Source of the DNA: Flavobacterium sp. | GTDB lineage: Bacteria > Bacteroidota > Bacteroidia > Flavobacteriales > Flavobacteriaceae | DNA: 64,000 bases | Assembly: GCA_015234525.1 (NCBI GenBank) | Contig: JADGMX010000032.1 | Location: 1 to 64,000, forward strand | Direction: 5' to 3' | In this document: positions 1 through 8,503 of the stretch, piece after piece | How positions within the stretch are numbered: position 1 is the first letter of the stretch | How the letters are laid out: every line of letters starts with the position of its first letter | Notes under the pieces: model-generated | The model's input: only the letters and a program-made list of their open reading frames with translations | Told to the model about the DNA's origin: nothing | Databases searched by the model: none | Program-made: the position numbers and the translations under genes

Positions 1-985
<985 letters not shown>

Positions 986-988
986 CTT

Positions 989-1010
989 CTTCCGCCCTTC
1001 GGGGCGGAAG
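989..1010 (+). other. UUCG-tetraloop hairpin in the 23S-5S spacer
   Basis: A perfect 9-bp stem, CTTCCGCCC with GGGCGGAAG, closes on a TTCG loop directly after the 23S 3' end. No U-tract follows, so it is unlikely to be a terminator. It more likely assists processing or folding of the rRNA precursor. A second 8-bp pairing, GTTTACAG (1058-1065) with CTGTAAAC (1092-1099), lies in the same spacer and may form another precursor stem before the 5S gene. Confidence 0.6.
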
Positions 1011-1126
1011 GAAACTTTCTTAAAATGTTTCTTTATCCCAGTGTGTTAATAATATTGGTTTACAGCTGATTGTTCATAGTCAACAGTTATTCTGTAAACA
1101 AGTTGTCCAAAAGCAACTAACGACTT

Positions 1127-1233
1127 AAGGTGGTTATTGCGGCGGGGCTCACCTCTTCCCATCCCGAACAGAGAAGTTAAGCCCGCCTGCGCAGATGGTA
1201 CTGCAGTTATGTGGGAGAGTATGTCGTCGCCTT
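1127..1233 (+). rRNA. 5S ribosomal RNA
   Basis: This is a sequence of about 107 nt with the classic 5S core CCCATCCCGAACAGAGAAG. It starts near AAGGTGGTTATTGCGG and ends near ATGTCGTCGCC; its termini are complementary, giving helix I. It lies about 140 nt downstream of the 23S gene on the same strand. The exact ends are uncertain by a few bases. Confidence 0.95.
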
Positions 1234-1240
1234 TCTTTAG

Positions 1241-1272
1241 AAAACCCTTCACTTAGGTGAGGGGTTTTTTGT
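1241..1272 (+). terminator. rrn operon terminator
   Basis: An inverted repeat, AAAACCCTTCAC with GTGAGGGGTTTT around a short loop, is followed by a T-run. It sits directly after the 5S gene and would end the rrn transcript. Close copies recur at about 1357-1388 and 1609-1640. Confidence 0.85.
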
Positions 1273-1645
1273 TTATAGGAGTGACGTGTTCGGGCTAGCG
1301 CCCTCGGTTCGTCGCCTTTAGCTGCGCTCCGTTCGGACTACGCCCTCGGGTCTTTAGAAAACCCTTCACTTACGTGAGGGGTTTTTTGTTTTAAGATACT
1401 CAGAAAATAAAAGCAAGCTGAAGCTTGCGTACCTGAAGCCCACCGGGCTTCCTCCTCTTAATCTCAAATGCAGATGGTACTGCAGTTATGTGGGAGAGTA
1501 TGTCGTCGCCTCTTTTGTTTTTTGTTTATAGGAGCGACGTGTTCAGGCTAACGCCCTCGGTTCCTCGCCTTTAGCTGCGCTCCGTTCGGACTACGCCCTC
1601 CGGTCTTTAGAAATCTCTGCACTTACGTGAGGGGTTTTTTGCTTT
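1272..1645 (+). repeat. Degenerate tandem duplication of 5S tail, terminator and spacer module
   Basis: Two imperfect copies of an approximately 80-bp module (1272-1351 and 1524-1603, both containing TAGCTGCGCTCCGTTCGGAC) each end in a copy of the rrn terminator. Between them, 1470-1511 is a 42-nt exact copy of the 3' part of the 5S gene (1191-1232), so it is a 5S pseudogene fragment. The second unit lost its first terminator: the 5S tail is joined almost directly to TTTTTTGTTTATAGGAG. The unique stretch 1394-1469 holds two perfect small hairpins, GCAAGCT/AGCTTGC at 1413-1428 and GAAGCCC/GGGCTTC at 1435-1451. This looks like the remnant of unequal recombination at an rrn end. Confidence 0.8.
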
Positions 1646-1880
1646 ATAGGATTTCGTAAACTAAATTTTTGGCAATTATTAACCATAACCTCAAATGCCG
1701 TGATGAGTTCTGCTTGCCTCACCAATGTCCTGTTTTTGAAAACTCTACTTGCTCAATAAATGTTAAAATGTACAGGTATTACTTTATCGATCGACTGATT
1801 TGCCAAAACCTCCGTGGTCAAGTTCATGATTCCAAAACGGAAACATTTGGCAGACAGGTAATACGTATAGTTGCGGCTCT
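1646..1880. other. Intergenic stretch with no recognised gene
   Basis: Nothing convincing is seen here. A 72-codon plus-strand frame and a 69-codon minus-strand frame cross it, but both run into the adjacent structured repeat and neither shows a recognisable domain. Confidence 0.5.
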
Positions 1881-1960
1881 CGCGTGAAGGATGGAAGCAA
1901 AGTGCCGTGCACTGCGAACAGCCTGACAGCGGCGTCGCGATAGCAGCCGGTGGCACGCCC
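1881..1960 (+). repeat. Interspersed structured element, degenerate subtype (copy K)
   Basis: This copy has GCGTGAAGGATGGAAG on the 5' side and GAACAGCCTGAC on the 3' side. The triplet AGG before ATGG pairs with CCT after CAG, and the outer GCGTG pairs with CACGC near 1953. It lacks the GGCATCCTTTT core found in most other copies. Copy L at 36610-36686, on the other strand, is its closest relative. Confidence 0.6.
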
Positions 1961-2054
1961 AAATCCTAAACGACACCACCGTAAAATTTTTGCAAAACAG
2001 TAAAAAAAATCCGCCTACTCGTGGCAGACGGATACTTATTTTTACAAAACGGGC

Positions 2055-2681
2055 TTATAAGGTGGTCGCAAACTCGCTTAGTGGGAGTCGCACTTTCTTC
2101 GCGGCTGCCAGAAAATCCTTTTGCTCATCTCGATAACCGAGGGCTAAAAGAACCACACTTTTCAGATTTTTCTCAGTAAGACCAAGGAGTTTGTCAAATT
2201 TATCGGCATCAAAACCTTCCATCGGAGTGGCGTCAATTTTAAGCGAAGCCGCAGCAATGAGGCCAGTTCCGAGTCCGATGTAAGCTTGTTTCGCAGACCA
2301 GGCAAAATTGTCGTCGTCACTGCGATTCAACAAAAATCCACTGATCGACGTTCTAAAATCCGCCAAATTTTCGACCGGAGTTTCTCTCTGCCCGGCAATC
2401 ATTTTAATGTAATTGTCGATGTCATGCGACTTAACCGAGTTAAACGCCGCAAACACAATCAGGTGAGAGGCATCGGCGATCTGCGAATTAAACGAGCCCT
2501 CGCCAAGCTGCTTTTGCAAGTCCGGGTTGCTGATCACAACCAATCGGTACGTTTGCATCCCAATCGACGAGGCCGATAGATTTATAGCTTCAACAATTTT
2601 TTCGATATCCTCAGCGGCAACTTTCTTATCGCTGAATTTTTTGGTGGCGTAACGCCATTTTAAATCGTCAATTAATTTCAT
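2055..2681 (-). CDS. Nitroreductase family NAD(P)H-dependent oxidoreductase
   Basis: This 208-residue protein begins MKLIDDLKWRYATKKF, the standard opening of the FMN-dependent nitroreductase group that reduces nitro compounds, quinones or enals with NAD(P)H. RYATKKF contributes to FMN phosphate binding, and the length matches the family (about 200-210). A longer frame reaches 2720, but a minus-strand -7-like element (TAACTTTG, 2708-2715) would start transcription near 2700, which favours the start at 2681. It is divergent from an HxlR regulator, a common arrangement in which the regulator controls the reductase. Substrate unknown. Confidence 0.85.
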   Translation of the reverse strand: MKLIDDLKWRYATKKFSDKKVAAEDIEKIVEAINLSASSIGMQTYRLVVISNPDLQKQLGEGSFNSQIADASHLIVFAAFNSVKSHDIDNYIKMIAGQRETPVENLADFRTSISGFLLNRSDDDNFAWSAKQAYIGLGTGLIAAASLKIDATPMEGFDADKFDKLLGLTEKNLKSVVLLALGYRDEQKDFLAAAKKVRLPLSEFATTL

Positions 2682-2707
2682 TTTGATGGTAAGGTTAATT
2701 TTCATCG

Positions 2708-2783
2708 CAAAGTTACGCAATCGTGGTTACTTTTCGTAACTTCGTGTCATAAAGTAATTATTACATTTGGGTAACCAAGTAAC
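2708..2783. promoter_or_regulatory. Divergent promoter region with repeated GTTAC/GTAAC operator motifs
   Basis: The nitroreductase/HxlR gap holds five GTTAC or GTAAC half-sites. GTTAC-5-GTAAC (2726-2740) is a perfect inverted repeat, GTAA-3-TTAC (2754-2764) is a second, and GTAAC-3-GTAAC (2771-2783) is direct and contains the palindrome GGTAACC. A plus-strand -7-like TACATTTG (2762-2769) would place the hxlR transcript start inside the last site, which fits autorepression. A minus-strand TAACTTTG (2708-2715) faces the reductase gene. No good -33 TTTG was found for either. Confidence 0.55.
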
Positions 2784-2787
2784 TTTT

Positions 2788-3141
2788 ATGGAAGAGGAGA
2801 AATCGCGCGAATCGTGTTGCCAGACCATTTTGGCGATTCACGATGTCATGGATTTGCTTAGCGGAAAGTGGAAAGTTTCGATCATCGCTTGCCTTTGTTT
2901 CAACAAAATGCGGTATTCCGATTTGCTTCGGGAAGTACGCGGCATCTCGGGCAAAATGCTCAGTCGCGAGCTAAAAGAACTCGAAGCCAACCAGCTGATC
3001 ACCAGGACGGTATTAAGTACACAGCCGGTCACCGTCGAATATCAAATCACCCCATACGGCGCCACACTTGAGCAACTAATCGGCACCATGGCTGACTGGG
3101 GTTTAAAGCACCGAAAGCGGATAAAAAATGGCGGGATTTAG
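2788..3141 (+). CDS. HxlR-family winged-helix transcriptional regulator
   Basis: This 117-residue DNA-binding protein of the MarR-like HxlR family carries the usual features: an N-terminal cysteine pair (ESCCQTIL), LLSGKWKVSIIACL, the recognition region FNKMRYSDLLREV, and the wing region LSRELKELEANQLITR. The ATG at 2788 is preferred over an in-frame TTG at 2767 because family members start a few residues before this cysteine. The cysteines may sense quinones, aldehydes or oxidants, as in related HxlR proteins. It is divergent from the nitroreductase and probably represses it through the GTAAC motifs between them. Confidence 0.88.
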   Translation: MEEEKSRESCCQTILAIHDVMDLLSGKWKVSIIACLCFNKMRYSDLLREVRGISGKMLSRELKELEANQLITRTVLSTQPVTVEYQITPYGATLEQLIGTMADWGLKHRKRIKNGGI

Positions 3142-3159
3142 CGATTTGTGATAATGATA

Positions 3160-3236
3160 AGGAGCTATTTCCCGCTTTTCACTTCAATCTTTTTACCCTC
3201 CGGGATAAAAGGATTTGCGTTTCAATCGGGGCTAGG
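3160..3236 (-). repeat. Interspersed structured element, subtype 1 (copy A)
   Basis: On the minus strand it reads AGCCCCGATTG, then AAATCCTTTT, a short loop, AAAAAGATTG, and AAAGCGGGAAATAGCTCCT. The triplet CCG before AT pairs with CGG. It lies in the 277-bp gap between the HxlR gene and the secreted protein gene, antisense to both. Confidence 0.75.
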
Positions 3237-3418
3237 GGCGACAGAATGCTTTGTCAAAAGTGCAAAGTTCAGTGTGGCGTTGGAGGTTTAAACGTTCAAA
3301 AGCCGCAACGTCTCTTAATTTTCATGTTTTTTTTGAGGCTATGAAATCAAAAAAAATATATTTCTAACTTGTTGATGCTAATTGCTTTTGTTATATATTC
3401 GGTTTAAATATATAGCAA

Positions 3419-5899
3419 ATGAGACTTTTCAGCCTGCTTTTACTGTTGTGGCAATCGGCAATTTATGCGCAGGTTCCACCAAATGATCTTATTGCAAATG
3501 CGATATCGATCACGCCTTCACCCCAAAATCAATGTACGCCCATTTACGGAACGGTTCAAAATGCAACGGAAAGCTCGAATCTCAACCCATCATGCGGACC
3601 AACCGCTGGTCGAGATGTTTGGTATTCGTTTTACGCAACGACAACACGTCATCACATTTCGCTGACAAACAGTTCATTGCGAGTTCACGTTTTTAAAGAG
3701 TTGTCTTCGGGATTACTTGAATTTGTTTCTTGTGCTACCGGAAATCTTTCGTATTTCGATGTGGGTTCGAAATATTTTATTCGCGTTTACCGCTCGCAAT
3801 CGGGTTCGGCATTTGATTTATGCCTGACCGAAATATCATCAGTTCCCGAAAACGATGAGTGTGCAACGGCCATTCCGCTTTCGGTCTCCCCAAATGACGC
3901 ATGTTCAAATGTTGTTACTGTTGATTTTTCAAATGCCACTCAAAATATTCAAAGTCCGTTGCCATGCCCCGATCAGTATTCGCAACATGATCTTTGGTAT
4001 TCGTTTGTTGCCACTTCGGATAAAATCCTGCTGCGAAACTCCTCACTTTCCAGCCAACTCAATTACAGTGTGCTAAACAGTTGCGTAGATCTTTCTTGTG
4101 TGGCGAATGGAACTATTAATGACAGTAGCGCCCATGTGATCTCCGGACTTACCCCTGGTGCTGAATACTTGCTAAGTCTCAGACTTCGAAACGCCCTGAG
4201 TGTAAGCTTTTGTTTGTCGACCGTACCCGGGTTTACGAATGATCTGGTCGCAAATGCAACACTATTAACGCCATCGCCGGGACTAAGTTGCGAACTGCAG
4301 TCGGCTTCCTACACCGGAATCGCCACACCATCCACATCGTTGGCTTTAAGTGGTTGTGCCGCTGATTTTAATACGTATCTCCCAAACGGAAATCCGAATC
4401 AAACGCAATATGAAGATCAGTGGTTTAAATTTGTCGCCATTTCAGACGAACAATTGATACAGGTTACCGGATTGACGCCAACCGCAATACAGGTTTTTAG
4501 CGGGAGTCCGTCGAATTTGGTTTGTGCGGGAACGTTGTCGATGAATTATGGATCACGTGTGTTATCTGAACTTACCGTTGGGACTGAATACTACCTTCGC
4601 ATTATCCGGATACGCGATACTATATTTAATCCATTTTCGATCTGTCTTATGACGCCGCTTTCTGTGCCCGACAATGACGAGCCGATAAATGCCGTTGAAA
4701 TCACAGCGTCGCCAAATCTGGATAGTTGTCAGGCAATAACAGGACAAATTAACCGAGGGTCGAATTCTGATCAAGTTCCGGATCCGGTGTGTAACGATGC
4801 GCCAAGCGATATCTGGTATAAATTCACAGCAACATCGCCATCAGTGCAGTTTCAGTTGACTAATACCAATCCTGACGCGGTGTTTCTCTCTTACGCTACG
4901 TCACTTTATCAATCGGTTGGTGAAAATGTAGGACAAGAGCTGTATTGCTACGATCCATTTGAAAACGTGTTTGATCTTGACGCGAACGCAGCGGGATATA
5001 ACCTTTGGAACTATCAGACTTTTTTCCCCTTAATGCAGCAAAATTATTCCGGGTTGACCATAGGCGAGCAATATTATATTCGGCTTTATATTTATTCACA
5101 GCCAAATCTGACCTATCATAATGTGCTTCCGATGACATTTGAAGTTTGCTTAAAAACACTGACTCCGGTTCCGGCAAACTCAAATTTGCAGTCGGCTACT
5201 CCAATTGTAATATCCGATTTTGATAATGCGACTTATGTTGGCGGTTATTCGACCCGCGCACCGTATCACGTTGATATTCCTTTTGTAGCCGGACCAACAG
5301 CTTGCGGCGAGCTGGGCGCAATTTCGTTTCCGTCTAACAAGGCGTCGGCGGTTTATTATGATTTTACGGCAACGCAAAGCAATCACAGTGTAAAAATTAT
5401 AAATGATGCGGATATTTTGTCGCCGTTGAGCACTTACATTGCAGGCGAACATTACCCGCTGTATATTTCGGTTTATGAATATATTGGTGAACAATTGGCA
5501 ATTACGCACTGCTCAACCATTGTCGAAAACGAGTTGACACTCACGTCACTTACTCCGGGAAAGCAATATTTTATAAAAGTTATGTATGCCCAATTTCCGT
5601 TTGTAACCGATTTCGAGTTTCAGATCGCGGTAACAACCGTTGAAGGTTTGACGGCTGCTGATCAAAAATCGGATGTTTTTGTGTTATATCCGAATCCGGT
5701 TGATGACCTTTTACAAGTGAATTGGCCGCCAAACGTTTTGCTAAAATCAGCTGAAATTTTATCGGTTGATGGAAAGCGTTTTGGAATCTTTGATCCCGGA
5801 AACGGAACTATCGCGACTTCAAATTTGCCAAGCGGAATTTACTTCTTGCGTCTCGACAGCACAAACGGTATCGACGTTATTAAATTTGTCAAGCGATAA
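3419..5899 (+). CDS. Secreted T9SS cargo protein with five internal repeats
   Basis: This 826-residue exported protein has a signal peptide (MRLFSLLLLLWQSAIYAQ). Five divergent repeats of about 120-160 residues follow. Each starts like PxNDxxxNAxxI-SP, has a central C, and continues with DxWYxFxAT: near residues 22, 142, 272, 418 and 582. The last 75 residues are a type A T9SS sorting domain (VLYPNPVDDLLQVNW, then LPSGIYFLRLD and a C-terminal FVKR). T9SS would move it across the outer membrane, and it probably stays cell-surface attached or is released. The repeats resemble jelly-roll ligand-binding modules, but no ligand can be named. It stands alone between two structured repeats. Confidence 0.85.
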   Translation: MRLFSLLLLLWQSAIYAQVPPNDLIANAISITPSPQNQCTPIYGTVQNATESSNLNPSCGPTAGRDVWYSFYATTTRHHISLTNSSLRVHVFKELSSGLLEFVSCATGNLSYFDVGSKYFIRVYRSQSGSAFDLCLTEISSVPENDECATAIPLSVSPNDACSNVVTVDFSNATQNIQSPLPCPDQYSQHDLWYSFVATSDKILLRNSSLSSQLNYSVLNSCVDLSCVANGTINDSSAHVISGLTPGAEYLLSLRLRNALSVSFCLSTVPGFTNDLVANATLLTPSPGLSCELQSASYTGIATPSTSLALSGCAADFNTYLPNGNPNQTQYEDQWFKFVAISDEQLIQVTGLTPTAIQVFSGSPSNLVCAGTLSMNYGSRVLSELTVGTEYYLRIIRIRDTIFNPFSICLMTPLSVPDNDEPINAVEITASPNLDSCQAITGQINRGSNSDQVPDPVCNDAPSDIWYKFTATSPSVQFQLTNTNPDAVFLSYATSLYQSVGENVGQELYCYDPFENVFDLDANAAGYNLWNYQTFFPLMQQNYSGLTIGEQYYIRLYIYSQPNLTYHNVLPMTFEVCLKTLTPVPANSNLQSATPIVISDFDNATYVGGYSTRAPYHVDIPFVAGPTACGELGAISFPSNKASAVYYDFTATQSNHSVKIINDADILSPLSTYIAGEHYPLYISVYEYIGEQLAITHCSTIVENELTLTSLTPGKQYFIKVMYAQFPFVTDFEFQIAVTTVEGLTAADQKSDVFVLYPNPVDDLLQVNWPPNVLLKSAEILSVDGKRFGIFDPGNGTIATSNLPSGIYFLRLDSTNGIDVIKFVKR

Positions 5900-5944
5900 A
5901 ATTTTTAGCCGAAAGAGTTTTGTAAACACCAAATCGGCCGCGGG

Positions 5945-6085
5945 TTGCGTGAGCGATGGTAGCGGCATCCTTGCCCGGTGTGCTGTTTGATTTAAGACAG
6001 CAGTTTTAGGGCAAGATACAGCGGACAGCGCGACCCGGATTTCTCCTTTTGTTGACAGCGACGACCCCTCAGCGGGGCACGCCCG
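5945..6085 (+). repeat. Interspersed structured element, subtype 3 (copy B)
   Basis: The 5' side is GCGTGAGCGATGGTAGCGG followed by CATCC. The inner hairpin has TTGCCC/GGGCAA arms, and the 3' side is AAGATACAGCGGACAGCGCGAC. The triplet GCG before ATGG pairs with CGC. The outer GCGTG (5947-5951) pairs with CACGC (6078-6082). It begins about 45 bp after the stop of the secreted-protein gene. Confidence 0.78.
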
Positions 6086-6111
6086 GAACATCGTCGCCAG
6101 TATTTTAGTCG

Positions 6112-7554
6112 TTAGTTCAATCCTCTGGTCAGCCAACCTCTTTTTGCGGCGGTGGCGATTGCATATGGTGTGATCCAGAACAGGCCGAAAGTGTAAAGTA
6201 AACTATATGAATATGCCCAGAATGATTCGGCGAAGGTATAGCGCTTAGCATAGAAAAGGACGGAAAAGCTTGACGCAACCAGGATGCTTACCAAGGTAGA
6301 ACTCAGGAATAACAGCGGGTGAACCGCAATAAAAAATAGCATGAACAACAAAAACGGATAGGTCATCACGATTTTCAGCGATTGGTTTAAAAACAGCAAT
6401 CGGGCGCCGACTTTCGATTCGCTTCTGAAATTTTTAAAAACGTACTTCGACATCATAATGTTCTCCCGAACGTTGCTTCGGTCCCAACGGATGAACATTT
6501 TGTAGAGTCCGCTGTACTTTTCCGGAACGTTGGTATAGGCGTAGGCATTTCGCTGAAACAGCACATGGTGGCCGTTTTTCATAATCATATTGGTCATCGC
6601 GCGGTCTTCGCCAATGTCTGAAGGCTGCCCCATAAACGTCTGATTGATCCACTCCGGCAACACTTCAAAGACGGCGCTTCCCCGATATGCCGCCAAAGCT
6701 CCAGGCGTACACAAAACCGAATTCAATTTGCTTTCCACGGCGCGCTGAAACTCGAAACTCATCACAAAGCTCACATTGAGCATTTTTGGAAGCATCGATT
6801 TTTTATTATTCAGCACCTGAATGTTTCCGGCAACGGCCGAACATTTTTGGTTTACCACAAACGGACTAACCAAATTTCGCAACGTATCGGTTTTGACAAC
6901 CGAATCGCTGTCGACTGTTACAAAGATTTCGCCCGTTCCAACGTTAAATCCGCGGTAAAGCGCATGACGTTTTCCTTTGTTTTGCGGCTGCTGATAAATT
7001 GCCAGTCGGTCGCCGAGCACCTTTTTTGCCTCTTGCATCCAATACCAGGTGTCATCCTGGCTGCCATCGTCGATTGAAAGCAGCTGAAGTTTTTCTGCAG
7101 GAAAATCGCTTTCGGCCAAGCTCATCAAGGTATCCCAGACTTGTTTACCTTCGTTATAGGCCGGGACAATTACGGTTACTGTCGGAAGTTTATCGTCGGT
7201 TACCGATTCGATTGGCTTGTACTTTACATATAAAAATAAGCTATAAACAAAAAAGCAAACACGGAAGAAAAGTAGGGCAGATGCGACAATCAGAAATGGA
7301 AATCCCCAAGCCGAATTGATTCGCTCGAAGTTAAATTGTGTAAAATCGGCTTGAAGTTCAAACAGCAATGCCACACCGCTCGCCAAGAGCAGGAAAGTTG
7401 CAAATAGCGTTAAAATGTTCCAACTCCGCGTAGGTATGTTCGATATGTATGATTGTATGTCCGAGGCTTCGGCCTCAAGAGGATAAGCAGTAGTAAAATT
7501 CTCGGTCTGGTCAATATAGTTTAGTTGTTCTGTAGATAGGGTCTCGCTTTTCAT
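6112..7554 (-). CDS. Membrane glycosyltransferase, GT2 family (processive type)
   Basis: This 480-residue family 2 glycosyltransferase transfers a sugar from a nucleotide sugar at the inner membrane; its layout resembles hyaluronan, chitin or poly-GlcNAc synthases. Two N-terminal membrane segments precede the GT-A domain (VTVIVPAYNEGKQVW). Catalytic-site motifs follow: DDGSQDD, DSDSV (the DxD site), GEDRAM and IRWDRSNVREN. Three or four C-terminal membrane segments end at RGWLTRGLN. The usual QxxRW motif has Met in place of Gln (MFIRW). The start at MKSETLS is chosen; an in-frame ATG at 7590 adds 12 residues. It has no polysaccharide-export neighbours here, so the product is unknown. Confidence 0.85.
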   Translation of the reverse strand: MKSETLSTEQLNYIDQTENFTTAYPLEAEASDIQSYISNIPTRSWNILTLFATFLLLASGVALLFELQADFTQFNFERINSAWGFPFLIVASALLFFRVCFFVYSLFLYVKYKPIESVTDDKLPTVTVIVPAYNEGKQVWDTLMSLAESDFPAEKLQLLSIDDGSQDDTWYWMQEAKKVLGDRLAIYQQPQNKGKRHALYRGFNVGTGEIFVTVDSDSVVKTDTLRNLVSPFVVNQKCSAVAGNIQVLNNKKSMLPKMLNVSFVMSFEFQRAVESKLNSVLCTPGALAAYRGSAVFEVLPEWINQTFMGQPSDIGEDRAMTNMIMKNGHHVLFQRNAYAYTNVPEKYSGLYKMFIRWDRSNVRENIMMSKYVFKNFRSESKVGARLLFLNQSLKIVMTYPFLLFMLFFIAVHPLLFLSSTLVSILVASSFSVLFYAKRYTFAESFWAYSYSLLYTFGLFWITPYAIATAAKRGWLTRGLN

Positions 7555-7959
7555 CAAATCGGCTTTTATATTTTCGCCTGCTCTTGGCAATGCGTGTGCC
7601 GTGAAAATTTACCTTTGAAAACTAGCGGTTTACTAATATAGGTCAGTTTGCAAGTGTGTAACGCTTACCCAAAAAGTGTGTAATAATTTCCCATAGGTGA
7701 AAATAATGATGAGGCTGAGAAGCTTAATCCGGCTGTACGCTTCTATCTTTTTTTGACCTGCGCTTCCTTGGCCAAAAAAAGGATAACCGCTGCCATCCGG
7801 GCTAGGGCTTTGGTGGTACGCTTTCAGAAATCGCTTTAAATTTCGCCGGATTCTTACGCAGAAAAGTTGATTGGTAGCTAAAATGAGTCACCGTTGTGCG
7901 ACTGAAAATTGAGTTAAGTAATTTCAGTATCTGGTTTAAAAGGTTGAACAATGCAAGTG
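7555..7959. other. Gap between glycosyltransferase and zinc-ribbon genes
   Basis: The stretch holds structured element C (7718-7815) and little else. A 60-codon minus-strand frame (7802-7984) begins with TTG, overlaps the 3' end of the zinc-ribbon gene in another frame and runs into element C; no domain is seen, so it is not called. The upstream part (7555-7717) should contain the promoter of the glycosyltransferase gene, but no clear TTTG/TAnnTTTG pair was found. Confidence 0.45.
7718..7815 (-). repeat. Interspersed structured element, subtype 1 variant (copy C)
   Basis: The minus strand reads AGCCCGGATGGCAGCGG, TATCC, an inner hairpin with TTTTTTTGGCC/GGTCAAAAAAA arms, then AAGATAG and ACAGCCGGAT. 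The triplet CGG before ATGG pairs with CCG, replacing the CCG/CGG pair of copies A, G and I. Confidence 0.75.
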
Positions 7960-8280
7960 TCAGTCGGTGAAGATATTGCTCCAAAACATCAAATTATACG
8001 TTTGACATGACGGGCAATAATTGTTGGTCGGACTTAAATAGAGGTTGCCCCAATTTAAGTTTTGATCTTTTTCGGTGTTGCTCTTTAATTTCGAATCTGT
8101 ATAGAAAGAGTATCTCGGATTATCTTTATGTTCGTAATAATTCGGCGATTCGAGGCTGCCGGTTTGCTCATCCAAAGCCGGAACCGGATTGTTGACATTG
8201 TGATTGTGTCGGCCGCCACCAAAGGCGAGTCGCTTGTTAAAACCGCAATTGGTACACTTTGATTCGACTATTATTCCCAT
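7960..8280 (-). CDS. Small zinc-ribbon protein of unknown function
   Basis: This 106-residue soluble protein starts MGIIVESKCTNCGFNK. An N-terminal CxxC (residues 9 and 12) and a C-terminal CPSC knuckle (near residue 92) probably bind one zinc ion. Between them lies a Gly/His/Asn-rich segment (GGGRHNHNVNNPVPALD). There is no signal peptide or membrane segment. I do not know its role; the two-knuckle layout is common in small proteins that bind nucleic acid or protein partners. Nothing in the adjacent genes suggests a pathway. Confidence 0.7.
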   Translation of the reverse strand: MGIIVESKCTNCGFNKRLAFGGGRHNHNVNNPVPALDEQTGSLESPNYYEHKDNPRYSFYTDSKLKSNTEKDQNLNWGNLYLSPTNNYCPSCQTYNLMFWSNIFTD

Positions 8281-8303
8281 AATAAGACAATTATTAAATG
8301 ATG

Positions 8304-8430
8304 GCGTGCGTTAGGGATGGAAAGCGGCATCCTTTTTTTGAGGAACGAGAAAAAAGATACAGCAAACAGCTCGGCGACGGCGTCCTGTTTTTTGATGTTA
8401 GTTGGCAATTCCTCGCCGGCGCAACGCCCA
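8304..8430 (+). repeat. Interspersed structured element, subtype 2 (copy D)
   Basis: GCGTTAGGGATGGAAAGCGG and CATCCTTTT form the 5' side; AAAAAAGATACAGC and AACAGCTCGGCG form the 3' side. The triplet GGG pairs with CTC if one G-U pair is allowed. The outer GCGTT pairs with AACGC at 8423-8427. It lies between the zinc-ribbon gene and the next secreted-protein gene. Confidence 0.72.
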
Positions 8431-8503
8431 AATACTGCTGCAATTTAAGAAACAAAAAAGCGCGCAGACATTGCCGCACGCTTTTTATTCAATATTTTTC
8501 AGA

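Noticed and set aside
1669..1962. Two small overlapping frames, plus 1669-1887 and minus 1753-1962
   Set aside because: They cross structured element K; the minus-strand peptide looks like a translation of the repeat, not a protein.
5819..6136. 105-codon minus-strand frame
   Set aside because: It is antisense to the end of the secreted protein gene and crosses element B.
7802..7984. 60-codon minus-strand frame after the zinc-ribbon gene, possibly a frameshifted extension
   Set aside because: It begins with TTG, has no domain, and the zinc-ribbon protein appears complete with both knuckles.
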